This document shows, piece by piece, positions 24,844 through 36,984 of a stretch of DNA of 64,000 bases (position 1 is the stretch's first letter; each line of letters starts with the position of its first letter). Both the position numbers and the translations under genes were made by a program. The stretch comes from Isoperla grammatica (Eukaryota > Arthropoda > Insecta > Plecoptera > Perlodidae): contig OX246740.1 of the NCBI GenBank assembly GCA_945910005.1, forward strand, positions 48,226,617 through 48,290,616, in the 5' to 3' direction. The notes under the pieces are model-generated. The model made no database searches, was not told the DNA's origin, and was given only the letters and a program-made list of their open reading frames with translations.

Positions 24844-24895
24844 TAGCGAATGTTTGCCAATTTTATTATGGATATTGACAGGTTCCAATAATCAT
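24844..24895 (+). repeat. 52-bp perfect direct repeat, copy 2
   Basis: Identical to 24172-24223, offset by 672 bp. The enclosed segment holds a CA array and a retrotransposon-like 3' end, so the pair could be an unusually long target duplication or a trace of a local copying event. Confidence 0.95.
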
Positions 24896-27800
24896 TTCTG
24901 TTTTTGAAACGATCAAACTAATTTGCGAACCTGTATTTCACAAAAAAATAACAGACGCAAATTTGATCGTTTAAAAACCCGAAACATTATTTTTTAACTA
25001 GGAATGTCAATCAAACAGAGCCCACTCAATTATCTAGGGAATGACACAATTCGTTGAGACAATTTTAAAACAAACGAGAATAATTTTAATCGTTATGAAT
25101 CAGGCAATTTGTGCAGAGTTGGTCACTCAGCGTTTTAAAAGTAAGCTTCTTCTGAAACATGAAGGAAATACAACTATGGTGATTCATAAAACTCATTTTC
25201 AAGTGTTCCAAGGGCATTCGAAATGTTGAACCAATACGTATGAGCACTTCAAAGTATGAAAATATTACGGTGAAATTTTCAAAGCATAACGTAACGAATA
25301 CACTTTAAATAGGGAGAGTGTTCTAGTTTTTCGTATGTACATCAAAACACGTGTAACAAACTATTGCCTTCCATATCATACATTGAGTTCTCTCTAAATA
25401 ACTAACACAAGTTTTCCCTCCTGTCATTATAAATCTACGCCGCTTTGACATCCTAGATTTTGCTCTAATCAAAGTATTTACAAGTGGCCTCGTAGCGAAA
25501 CCTTACATCCATAACGCAGAGATTGAAAAACGAAACCTACGAAAGAAATTGACTTGGGTGGTCAGTAACAGATTGCTCTTCAAACGTTGCCTTGATTCTC
25601 CGCTCGGAAGTATCAAAGCGTAGCGAACGCTCGGAGCGGAGAGGTTGTTCCATAAAACGCACCCAGGTTTCTTATCGACTCGCACAAGGATTTCTCTTCA
25701 ATGATTCTTTATTTGTATTTCCTTTCTTGCCTTTGTTCTGTTGTTGGACTAGCGGGTCAAAGTTTTGTCCGTAACACACGGTACCGCGGACAAAAATAAT
25801 AATTATATATTTACAATACATTCCCCGAATAATAATTATAATTGCCATTTAAAAAATAAAAATGTTCACTATTTTAGAATTTGTAATTCTGACCCGGCAC
25901 CTCTACCAAAGAGTTTAGAAAAAATAATTAATAGGTTTTTCGCAGTTTAATCTCTTTGGAGAATAACTACATTTAGTCCTTAATAATAAAATTCATTAGA
26001 TAAATTTCCCATCAAATCACCGCGAATATTATAGAAAAATTTCACATTTCACACATAAATTAAATTACTCATTAATGTGGTAACACGAAGATTTAAAAAT
26101 CCATATTGGAATGAGTAACATTCTTAATCGTATCCCTAGTTCTTGAACACGATTAAACAACACACTTTCCTTAGAAAGTGTTCCCACATTTAAACGCGAC
26201 ATACATCCATTAACCTGAATTACTCCACCCCACGATAATATATATTACATCTTGTACGCCTGTAAATTTAACTTTGAAACTTTATAACTAGTTTCTAGTA
26301 GACCAACTTCTCTAAGAGGTCAAAGGTTAACTAATCGGATCTTAGGTAATGGACCGTCTGATTAATTTAATAGCCCACCAAGTCATGTAGAACGTGACTA
26401 CAAATCCTGTGTGATGCACGGGTCAGTAGACTAAGTAGTGATTAACTTACAACCTGTTGACTTGAGTTAAGCGATAAAGCTAATGTAACCATGTGAGGAA
26501 TTTAATCTGTGGTCAAATACTAGTTATGGGCTTACTAAAGGAGAGCGTACCAAATCATAATGCCAAAAACGTTACTTGCAACAAAACGAAGATAAAATCA
26601 AAACGTACAAAGAATTAAAATGTTTAACATTGTTGCTAGAGGTAGTCACCAAAATATGAAATTGAAAATAAAACGTCAATTCGTGATAGTTTCATTATTG
26701 CATTAATGAGTAGTAGAAAATCAATTTTGTTTGTCACTACAAGTTAATGCAGATAATATCTAAATTATAGACACTGTTTTTATGCGATCAATATTTAAAT
26801 TACAACTTTTAAAGACGATGTGCAGTTGAATTTTGAATGTGGAACTGTCTACATTATGGTAAATTTACATTTTAAAGCGTGTTATTAAATACTAGTTCAA
26901 ATGGTTTAGGAATTAAAATTAATCGTAACTTGTTTAGTGTCTCCATTTGTTCACTCATAACGTTGGTCTAACCTTAGGTAGTTATGAAAGAATTTCATAC
27001 ACGGGGCTTATTATCGTGCTTAAAATAGGTAGGCCTAGTTGTCACATAAATTAAGAATTGAAATACAACGATAACACATACACGACGCAAAGTCGTACAC
27101 ATTAAAATGAAGCATGGAAAATATTCTTTTGTGAATGTAACATTTTGAAGAGCGATATTTTTTTGTATTGCTTACTTAAAAGTCAATACATACCTCACGA
27201 CAATTCATAAAAACTAATAATTGTAGAGGGCAACGTGTGAACTATATCATTCCCTAATGTTCAATTCTCGTGAAACTACGAAATTATTGATTCGCGTTTT
27301 GGCAATCACATTCTACCATGCTAAGTTAGGCGAGAACATAAGTGTTCCAGCTTGATACGGGCCAAACTCATCAACACGGCTGAGTCGCCTCAGGTAGGGA
27401 TAAGGAGAGAAAAAACAGCGGCAATAGTGATATCTTAAATCACGAACAGTTGTGATGAAAAAAAAAATGAAATCACTTACGTTTCACTGACAAATTATAC
27501 GAGCCATTAGTTTCATGGGGAGTGTTGTGTGTTAAGGTGTAATGGGTCGATATAACAGTTTGCGACATAGCCGATTTATTTAGTAGGTCTATGTTTGTTC
27601 TAACACTACAATCGATTTTAGGTTAAGCAAAAAAAAAGTATTTAAAATTTTTAATTAAAGAATACTGTGTTTAATTAGAGTATTGAAACAAAGCGTGTTT
27701 TAAAATTACATTAAGTAAAGACATATTTTTTCATTCAGTTTAAGTACAAGATTAATTAAAACTACTTGTACAATACTAATGTTTTTATTCAAATGTTTAA

Positions 27801-28835
27801 TAGAATGTTCTATTTAAAATATCAATGATTTAATCGGAGACTGATAAACATTACATTTGACGCAATGCTCGTTTCTGCCAACAATGCAGGCGTAATGAAA
27901 TTCACATTACTTTAAAATCAATGTCCATAGTGCAAGCGACATAAAATTACATAGAAAAATGAAAGAAACTCAGCCGAATTTCTTTTTTAATTAACTTTAA
28001 CAGTGTTTTAAACCATAATTTATTAAAAGTGAAATTATCATGTAGTAAGTAGTACTACAATTACACATAAATAAAGTCTGACTGTAATATGGTAAATGAT
28101 TTAGATTTTTACACGCTCTTTAAGCTCAGTACTGAGCATTTGTGATTAACCGATTATATCGTTTGAGTTTTTATCGTAATGCACTGACGATAATCACCTA
28201 TAATAATTGTCGGTTTGCATGTATTCAAATATCGTCCTTCGTAGCGTGGAACGTGGCTCGAAACTTTAACAACACACGTATCGAAACTATGTTACACGAA
28301 CCTGCGGAACATTGCGCTTTGATGTCTAAAGTAGACGAATCGAAAATTAATTAATTATCTTTTTTATAATTGAATAAATTAAGAATAAATGTATTTTAAA
28401 AAGAAAACTAAACAGCACTTGTTCTTCCAGTGGATTATTTCTTTTTCAGAACAATAAGTATAGATTCACATTTCATTGACTGTCTCAATATATTTTCTTT
28501 AGTATTTCTCTGCATACATTGATAAGTTGGGTCTCGAAATCAATCAAATAGAATAATTTCAATATATATTAGATTTCGATATATTTTAGCAATCTTATCA
28601 GGAATACCATGTTCTACCGGATGATGATAAAATAATATAATATTATGCACTTTGTTCAATAATTCACATAAAATTAAATTAATAAATATTAAATTAAAAA
28701 GATGATGAATCCACAAAAAAAAAGTGATCGATCGCAACGTAGTAGCATTGAGTTTATTAGTGTGTAGTAGGTTAAAGCAAAAAGTAAGCGAAACTCTCAA
28801 AATCAACAAACAAAATCCCAACTCCCAAAGAATCC
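24896..28835. other. Featureless AT-rich stretch of about 3.9 kb
   Basis: No repeat family, coding exon or regulatory cluster recognised on either strand. One small hairpin (ACACTTTC and complement, about 26162-26181). Consistent with deep intron. Confidence 0.6.
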
Positions 28836-29045
28836 ACCGAGAAATTCCAGAAAAAGTTTTCTCCCAGCTTCCGCAAGCCTGACAATAGTCCCCGAAGGAC
28901 CCTAGCCACCTTCCAGGCGCGGAGTGTATGATAAATGCCCCGACTTACGTCCCCTAAGACCTGACTTTCACTCGCGCTCCCACTAGATTTCCATAAACTT
29001 GTCATAGAAAGTATTGGTAGCCTCTCCCAGGAGCTCTGGATCAAT
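28836..29045 (-). other. GC-rich island, possible pseudogene fragment
   Basis: A sharply bounded GC-rich stretch in AT-rich DNA. On the minus strand one frame is open for about 70 codons across it. A second frame reads P-E-L-L-G-E-A-T-N-T-F-Y-D-K-F-M-E-I and then stops, after a weak acceptor TTGATCCAG. A strong donor-like GTAAGTCGGGG lies internally (about 28940-28950). I recognise neither peptide. It could be a decayed exon, a retrocopy tail or a repeat. Confidence 0.25.
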
Positions 29046-29210
29046 GTTTCAATATTAAGTTACCGGAAGTTGGAGATGAGGGGCGCATATAAAACTCAAC
29101 AACAAAGAAAATCTGATCAAGCGTGATGCGTTTTCACAAAGTAAATATTTCACTCTATAAACCCACATTATATAGAGATGAATTGTAAACTACAGTCTAT
29201 AGTTAGTTGA

Positions 29211-29375
29211 AAGTAGTTCGTTGGTCTAATGGGTGTATTCATGCTTCCAATGCAGAAAGACCAGTGTGTGATTCCCGCTTTGGGCTGGTGGTTTTCGGAT
29301 TCTAAAATTTACTTAAAGATGCTCATATGGCCCTCAGTCTGAGGAGGAAGGATAATCCGAAAATTCACCGTTTTT
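29211..29375 (+). mobile_element. tRNA-derived SINE copy
   Basis: GTTGGTCTAATGGGTGTATT and TGCTTCCAATGCAGAAAG align with the head at 22746. The B-box is degenerate (GTGTGTGATTCCC). GGGCTG follows, as in the other copy. Confidence 0.65.
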
Positions 29376-30434
29376 TTATGTATAAATATTTGTTTGTATA
29401 TTTTTAACATTTATTCCGGGTCAATAAGTTTCTGCGTGTGATCCATTCATATGATACTGGTGTGCATGTAAATTATGACTTTCAAGACGTCCCTCTATAT
29501 TGTAAACTCAACTTTAATAATATCCAAATCTATTACATTAATTATTCTTTTTGATACATAATTTTCTTTGAGATATTAAGTAACAGGATTAGATGCCATT
29601 ACACATTAACCCAGTTTAATTATTTCGCATCTCAGAGACGAGATTTCTTAAATTAAAAACGTAATTAATATCAAAGGAGAGTTTTCCATCCTGGGCCAGA
29701 AAAATTAAATAGAAACATTCCCGACCGTCTTGATGAATTATAAGGCATAAGTAAAATTAAAAATTACGCTGAAAATATTCTTTAAATAATACATTCGAAT
29801 TGATAGTTATAATAAAGATGTACTACTCTACATATCAGTTCACTTCCATTATTACCATACGACTAACTCTTACTACATTGATAAGTGTTAATATTGGTGC
29901 TGTTTAAGATTACATTACCAGAATAAAACTGTTTGAAATTACAACAGTATTTGTCTTTAAAAAAGAATACTTTTGCTACACTGATACCGTAACACTTTTA
30001 ATTCATCACTATATTATTTTATGCAACGAGTTAGCAAAACAAGCAAGGCTTGCAAGGTAGCAAAAAAAGTTATCACACATAAATTGTTTGTTGATCATAG
30101 ACAATATTACATTTTACCGGAGTCACCAGTATTGTAAAGTATGTTACGATATTTAAACATTTTAAGTGTGTGCATTCATTACCTAGTAAAGTACGGGGTT
30201 CAAATCTAAATTATATAACTTGCATCTGGTGCAATGTTGGCGTCTTATGTTAATTAGTCTACATCGTGAGATATTTTCGTTGAGAACCGACTTTAACACA
30301 AACACATTTAGTTAAAGGACTGACTTCAGAAATGAAAATTATTTGAGGGCACGTGCGGCCATTTTGTTCCCCTCGTTAGCTAAAAAGAACAGCGCGATTC
30401 AAATTTCAAATTGCGTTCGTCATCGTATTGCATA

Positions 30435-30578
30435 CCCCCCCCCCCCCCCCCCTCCCCACCTACGTTGTTACCGTGGAGTTAAGGGGGGGGGGGGGAGGAT
30501 TGAAGATCGTACCTTAATGTGTATAGGCTACACTGCATCGTGCTGTGAATGCAGAGATGGAGAAATCCCCCCCCCCCC
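30435..30578. repeat. Cluster of poly-C, poly-G and poly-C tracts
   Basis: Three tracts in 144 bp: C18 (30435-30452), G13 (30483-30495) and C12 (30567-30578). The first two can pair as a hairpin with a loop of about 30 nt, or form competing quadruplex and i-motif structures. The open frame across them is a composition artefact. Confidence 0.95.
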
Positions 30579-31741
30579 TGTTCGTTAACAAACGAGCTTA
30601 GTTTGATCACTTGCGATTAGGTGAAGTTTGTAACTCGAATGTTATTTGGTCTTGATTTCCGTTTAGTAAAAATTTAATTTAATAACTCGTTGAATCCAGA
30701 ATGCTGACTTCGTTGGTAGAAAGCTTTAAGTGTACTAAATAGACTAATAATAAAAATCGAAGACTGGCAAAATGCAAATTATCGTTGCGTTTTATTAACA
30801 TTTTGTAGCATAGAGCCATAAAAATGTTAAATGAATTCAAAAATATTTCCTTCGTAAACATATCGTAACGTAAACCTATCGATAAGCGAGATTGAAATTG
30901 ATTTATTTAATAATATACACACGGAAATGTTTGGATAAGAGAGCATGGACAAATATTATAACTTCGATGTGGATATACAATATAAGATTGGAAAATTAAA
31001 TTGAAATAATGTTCAGTAGCAAACATTGTCGAATGAAATGTTCTGATATCTTGATTGAGATTGAAACGAACTTGAAATAAGATCAAAACGTCGAACGGAA
31101 ACGTTTGTTACACTTGTCCAAACGGAGAGTTAATTTTTGCCGGCGTTTCGCAAGAGAAACTATGATTATTTAACACGAAACTGGACTCCGGTTGACAGAA
31201 GTAACACATTGAAAAGAATAAAGAGGAAGAGAGATAGGAGAAAGCGAGAGAGAGAGAGAGTAAAAGGCTGAGGAAGATTAGGGTCGTACTATTGATAAGG
31301 GTGAGTTTCCAAAGTTAGACTAGCGTCTTGAGAGGATACGGAAAGACAATGAAGTGAAAGCGACAGTTTGGAGAAAGTTGTGGTGATAGTTATGGAAAAG
31401 AGAGAGAGGGAACTAGAACCAAAACAAACCTTATTGGAAGGAATGCGGACAGATGGATTATAAAACGAAATTCAAGGAGGTATAATTAAAGAGACAGAAA
31501 ACAAGAATACTAGAAACTTACACTGTAAGATAAAGGTGTGTACTTACGTGCGGGATAAAACCAGCAAAGTCTTATACCTCCCATCTACAATTAAAAGTAT
31601 TTTTTTTTGGTTTTACATCTCGAAATACTCTGCAGTTTGGTGACTAAGTTTAGAAACTATAAAGTGTGCTAGTTATCCTTCGTTAGTACGTTACCAAAGT
31701 AAGCATGTAATGAAACTAACATGTTCGTACGAGTGAAACAG

Positions 31742-31845
31742 ACTAAAAACACCAACCAGGAATTGAACCAAGTACGTTTTGTACTGGAGAGCAGAAATAT
31801 ACTCACATCACTAATGAGCTAGAACAAGTTCGAATACTGATCACT
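31742..31845 (-). mobile_element. tRNA-derived SINE copy
   Basis: On the minus strand GCTCATTAGTGATGTGAGTA precedes TTTCTGCTCTCCAGTACAAA and a B-box TTGGTTCAATTCC. This is the same order and spacing as the 22746 family. Confidence 0.55.
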
Positions 31846-32393
31846 ACCACATGAACTTTTTCGTGTAAAGTTAAAACAAAATACGATTGTCTTAAGCGGA
31901 CATTCATGTATGTAAATTCGTCCGATGCAATTTAAATATGCTAAACTGAAATCGAGAAGGGTAATAAAATTGACAGAAAATTGAGTTGTAATAACGAAAT
32001 ACCGATAACTCCGGCAGCAATGTGTTCAAATGAATTCGACGGAGATATTTCCTTTGACTAAATATTGAGTATTGAGTGACGTAGAATACAAAATACACCG
32101 CTGCCATATCCTTTATTAAAAACTCATCGTTCGTCATTTTTAAACGATAAACGGAAACGATAGAGACGCCATTATTGTGTACATCCGCGATTTATCGAGC
32201 GTACGTCATTCGACCTAATCGAGACTGTTCGAGATGTGCGACCTAGTTCGAGTAACGAGTCTTATATCGGAAATGCAATTAATTACAAATGTGTAATTGA
32301 TTTTCGCTCGTAGCAAATTGTTTGGAAATAGAAGCCATGTGCGCTTGTTACGGAGGAATGCTTTATTGTTGGAACTGAAAAGTTGGCGTCTTA

Positions 32394-32540
32394 GGTTGGA
32401 ATTCATAGTCGGCCCCTACACCTAGGGGCACCCATTGTTGCTATGGATTTGTTTTGTTTATGGGAAATAGCATGCAAACAATTGTTACCTTGGTAACAAT
32501 GGGCGCCCCTAGGTGTAGGGGCCGACTATGAATTCCAACC
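32394..32540. mobile_element. Harbinger-type MITE, TTA target duplication
   Basis: 147-bp element with near-perfect inverted arms of about 48 bp (the outer 36 bp identical), starting GGTTGGAATTCATAGTCGG. Flanked by TTA at 32391-32393 and 32541-32543. A 3-bp TWA duplication is typical of PIF/Harbinger elements. Such high arm identity suggests recent activity. Confidence 0.85.
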
Positions 32541-34624
32541 TTAGTATTAAAAGTTATTAGGCTCCATCATAGATAAGTAAATAAGCGAGATAGTTGTAAG
32601 TTTTTATAGGTATTTTTCAAACTTTTTCTTAATCGAAAATTTTAGTTATGTGTAAGATACAGATTTACTGACAATCTTTAAAATAGGATTCGACATTAAT
32701 TTTATTGCTCGGGACAAAATCAACTAATTTCAATTATATCTCGAATTGCTCTATTTTCTTCAAACGAAATATATTATGTTGGATCCTTTCTCTGCTATAT
32801 CTGTGAGCTTTAGCGATATATTATAACCTTAAATAATTCCACGATTTGATTTGCTTTAGAGAAATGAAGAAACTTTCAATCCCCAAACTTTTCTAGCGAT
32901 GATTCTTAAAACCTAATTACTTCAATATTCATTGCATACCGTAATTAAATAGTTTGAGCAGTGGTTTGAGAGAGAGCTCATCCATTTATCACACGAAGTG
33001 AAGACATGTATTATGATAAATTGAGCAATTTTCCGAGTAATATTAAACAGTTTTTACACATTCTAATAACGAATAAATTTCCGTTTTCTCTTAAAATATT
33101 ATAACCTTGGTCGTTAAAAATCACATGCCAAGAAAGTTTCAGAACATTGATTAGAAAACAGAAATCACGAATAAACTTTGATTTAAGCTTTCCGTCGGTA
33201 ACATAACATTCCTCTTGTCTGGTAAGACCTAGGCCTACAATCCCATTCTCAATCGTTTTTACAATGTATGGCAATGCAATATATTGTCTTGCTCAGCCCA
33301 TTTCCAGACAAAGCATTTAACCCTAAATCGATTTTCCCGTAATTCGTTTTCCAAAATTGCTTTCTACAAGAAAATGAAATCACAATGTATCGTGAATCCA
33401 TATACTTCAACTTAAAATTGTTTTTTCATGCCTCTACTACAAGCTTATTATTTTCGGAATTACATCTTAACGATATAATAATTTCTACCCTTCACTTTAA
33501 GTCTAAAGTACCTCATTTTAGAGTAAATTGCAGAGTGTTATCTTTTGAAGACAGATACTGACAACACAAGACGTGGTTTGTTTGTGCTCTATCCCACTTT
33601 ATGAACAACATCTTTGTCACAATTACCACATCAAACTAGAGGTCACCAAGGAATTCGACCAGAGATTCCGTTGCTTCAGTACTTCACATTGTACAGTCAG
33701 CACCATAAAAGAAGACCCAGTTTACGTTTCATTAGAAAAATATATAATTATGGTATAGTATACTCATACTATACCAAATACGGTATAAAAATAAATACGG
33801 TAAATACAAATACGGTATCAGTAGCTACAAACTTGAGTCACAGATCACATACAGAACTCGAATTCGAATGGTTGAAGATTTATTTCCTACGACCAGACTT
33901 GTCGAATGTAATGTTCGGTCAAAATATGAATGCTGCAATCAAGTTATAAAAACTGTACTTGGAGATTCCTTTCTTGCTGTACTACTAACGTAATGGGCTA
34001 AATCAATCAATACTAGCTCATGCACAGTGGCATTCCCTGTCTGTATTGAATACAAAGGGTAACAAGAAATATAAAAATATAACAAAAGCATGCGTTTTAA
34101 ATTTCAGATAGGACGTCCTTCATAGTAACGAGGTACAATCACTATCAATAATATAATGTTTCCATTTGAAATGTATATCATGTAACACATTTTGTATATA
34201 ATTTTAATACACATTGACATTTACAATGTTTGTTGCTACCAGACTGTCTGACACGTTATTACATTCTCGAATATTGTCGCAAAATTAATCGGGTATGTAA
34301 ACAATACACGCACAAATGTGTCGACTGTATGTATAACTTGTCAATTACTCTTTTATTGACATTTATTCACTCTTCTCTGAATTCCAAATTCGTTGAGATG
34401 AACAGTGAAAATGATAAATCAAATAAACGATCACACATTAATAAATTCTGTTAATTTGTAAAATACAATTTCGAAATATGTAAAATTTGATAAAGATAAA
34501 AACGTGTTTTCAATGCCACGTTCTAAATTTCGAGTCAATTAAAGGGTTGTTAGCAATTTCACAATCGTGTACAGTGAATTACGATTTGTAATAAACTTTC
34601 ACCTCATGTGGACGTACCTAAATC

Positions 34625-34903
34625 GTTATAATAATGTTTGTAGGAATACCCGTTATAGGGTGCACACCAGCTTTACCTGATGTGCCCTTCTTCAGGTGAC
34701 TAACTAGGTATGAGAGGGTGTTTGGATAGTTGGGAAGGAATGTCCGAGGGCTGATAGTATGACTCAGTCCCAGCATTCGCCTTTACGACTGAGGAAAACC
34801 TCGGAAAAAACCTTCAGTCAGAACTGTCGGTGGCTGGAATCGAACCAGTGACTTCCCGAATTAGAGTCTCGCGTCTTATCGCTGAACTACCTCTATCCGT
34901 CGT
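34625..34903 (-). mobile_element. tRNA-derived SINE, near full length
   Basis: Minus strand: head GATAGAGGTAGTTCAGCGA (A-box) and CTGGTTCGATTCC (B-box). A body with GGTTTTTTCCGAGG and TTTTCCTCAGTC follows, then about 150 bp of tail sequence to about 34630. The head matches 19914-19990. The body motif is of a kind I associate with arthropod SINEs, which is the main hint about the organism. Confidence 0.75.
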
Positions 34904-35499
34904 TGTACGTCTAGTGATAAACGAAAGAGCAAAACGGAGCCAATTTCTCAAAGTAAAAGGCCTCGCGAAGCGTGTTTCAATGTTTTTTCAAGAAAGATAA
35001 CAGCCAGCTAGCTACTCTGACAGGTATTGGCAATATTGGAGCCGCGTTCTACGTGCTGCTGCTATGAATGAATAACTGCGAAGATATTCAAAGTGGGCCG
35101 ATCGGTCTGTCTTGTTTGAAAAATGGAATTTTGTGTTCATATCCCTATAACAAAGTCCTACATAAAATATACATTTATTTCTATATGTAATATACGTTAG
35201 TGTAGGAGAAAAACGAAAATCTCTCAATATCAAAATATAGCAGGAACTGTATCTCATTTTCAATATGGTCCTAAATATAAAACAAACAACGACATCATCA
35301 TAAGGAAATTAACCTCTTTATCGTGATTAGTTATTAGCAAAACAAATTGTTATCACTTATCATATATGAATGCTTAGTTACCGCATGAAGTTTCCCGAAC
35401 ATATCTACGAAATTGCTACACTACATGCTTACGAAATTACCGACTTCAATAGTACCAACTATATTGTATACTTCTCTGATTCTATCTACTTGAAACAGA

Positions 35500-36000
35500 T
35501 CCATCAGGGACAGTAGATGCAGATGGTTTTAGGTTGGTATGAGAATAGTTACGTTAGAGATAGTGTTTTATCTACTCTGCCCATATATGAATGATTTCCC
35601 CTGGCGTGTTTATGTCATAAACTTCAGCGACAAAAAATATTCCAGATCATTTCACAAATGATCTACTTACTTTAACGAGAATAACATATTCCATATAATG
35701 TTATAGGGATGTATTCTCATAGAATATTTATGTATAAACTTCGCCGACAAAAAATGTTCAAGTTCATTTCACTAACGATGCATATATTTTAACGTCATAT
35801 GCATTCCACCATCTATTTGATCCGTAGCGCTTGAACACATTACCGACAGAGGAATCCATCAAATTCCGCATTTCCGTACAAACTTGACCGACATAACATT
35901 GCATTGCACTTTACTGGGCAACAAGTGACGTAGAAACTGTGCCAAGATAGGAATGCCACTATGTAGCGCACTTGTTAGGTAACTTTACCGACGGAGCAAT
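35500..36000 (+). repeat. Diverged tandem repeat block, about 105-145 bp spacing
   Basis: Motifs of the form (T)AAACTTC(A/G)(G/C)CGACA, with TTTCAC(A/T)AA(T/C)GAT after the first two, recur near 35620, 35740, 35880 and 35985. GATGGTTTTAGGTTGGTAT at 35521 resembles sequence downstream of the SINE at 22746 (about 22984-23000), and CATTTCACAAATGATCTAC (35645) resembles 23222-23240. Confidence 0.5.
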
Positions 36001-36303
36001 GCAGAACCGATACAATACTCGGTGCTCTTACTTGCACAGGGTTGGTAATTAAATTCATGTACCTGTTTGTCGGAGATTTCCCCAAAAGTTCTCTACACGG
36101 CCAAAAGGAGAATTGTGGTAGTGATTTCATTAAACTGATCTTTTGGCAACATATTTCTAATGTAAGAACCACCAAAAGATGAATGGTTTTATTCAGTCCT
36201 AAACGTGGCCCTAAGAATTCCTGCCAAATGTATCCGAACACCCTAGTGTAACCTAAAAAGTAAAAACCCTACATTAGGAATCACTAAGGACCATTTTCAA
36301 GGT

Positions 36304-36575
36304 AAATTCCTCCTTCTAGTGACCGCTGCCTGCAAAGAGGCCTGGTGCATATATTAATTAATCCTTTTGCTCATTCATCAGTGTATTGATCCATTTTCCA
36401 AATGTCAATCTTCTCATTTTGATTCATGCCAGCCCTCTTAAATCCCTCCTTCTAGTGACCGCTGCCTACAAAGAGGCCTGGTGCGTATATTAATCCATCC
36501 GTTTGCTCATTAACCAGTGTCTTGATCAATTTTCCAAATGTCAATCTTCTCGTTTTGATTAATGCCAGCGCTCTT
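36304..36575 (+). repeat. Tandem duplication, 136-bp period
   Basis: Two units (36304-36439 and 36440-36575) share CCTTCTAGTGACCGCTGCCT, CAAAGAGGCCTGGTGC, TTTTCCAAATGTCAATCTTC and ATGCCAGC. Start and end motifs also match 3576-3760, so this is a duplicated dispersed element. Confidence 0.85.
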
Positions 36576-36715
36576 TGCGACCTGAACGAACACCAACCCC
36601 CTCCTCCCCCCTCCTACCCACGAACTCGATTTCCCTTATGACAACCCCGGCGACAAGTAATGGATATGATTCCGCTGACGTCATATGACCTAGTTGTCGA
36701 GTACCTCGTAAAACG

Positions 36716-36738
36716 ACAACAATAATAATAATAATAAT
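36716..36738. repeat. (AAT)n microsatellite
   Basis: AACAACAATAATAATAATAAT run. It accounts for the leucine run in the minus-strand open frame here. Confidence 0.85.
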
Positions 36739-36878
36739 CCCATCTGGTATGTACAGACTCCGACATAAATCAAGAGTGGGACATTAACTGTACTTGCCGT
36801 AACATTTACTGTGCAATAGGGAATGCTTCTTAATTTTATAATTAAATTAATATCAAACATTACACGTACACTACATAA

Positions 36879-36984
36879 AGGCCCATTCACAATGAAAATT
36901 AACAGTAAGGTTTTAACCAATCATATTGGCTGATAAGATCCCATTGTTGCTTACTTACTGTTAATTTTCATTGTGGATTGGCCT
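36879..36984. mobile_element. Short MITE, AGGCC(C/A)AT(T/C)CACAATG termini
   Basis: 106-bp element. Both ends run inwards into the same CACAATGAAAATTAACAG. Flanks TAA (36876-36878) and TAC (36985-36987) are one mismatch from a TAA duplication. The termini resemble the element at 56113, suggesting one superfamily. Confidence 0.75.

Larger units (their letters stand above)
29376..34624. other. Mostly unannotated AT-rich sequence
   Basis: Outside the C/G tract cluster (30435), a GA run (31247-31260), the SINE copy (31742) and the MITE (32394), nothing is recognisable. A small ATACGGTA repeat and a GGTATAGTA hairpin occur near 33752-33815. Confidence 0.55.

Noticed and set aside
28916..28960. 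Internal exon ending at the GTAAGTCGGGG donor on the minus strand
   Set aside because: The paired acceptor lacks a pyrimidine tract. Kept only as a possible pseudogene fragment.
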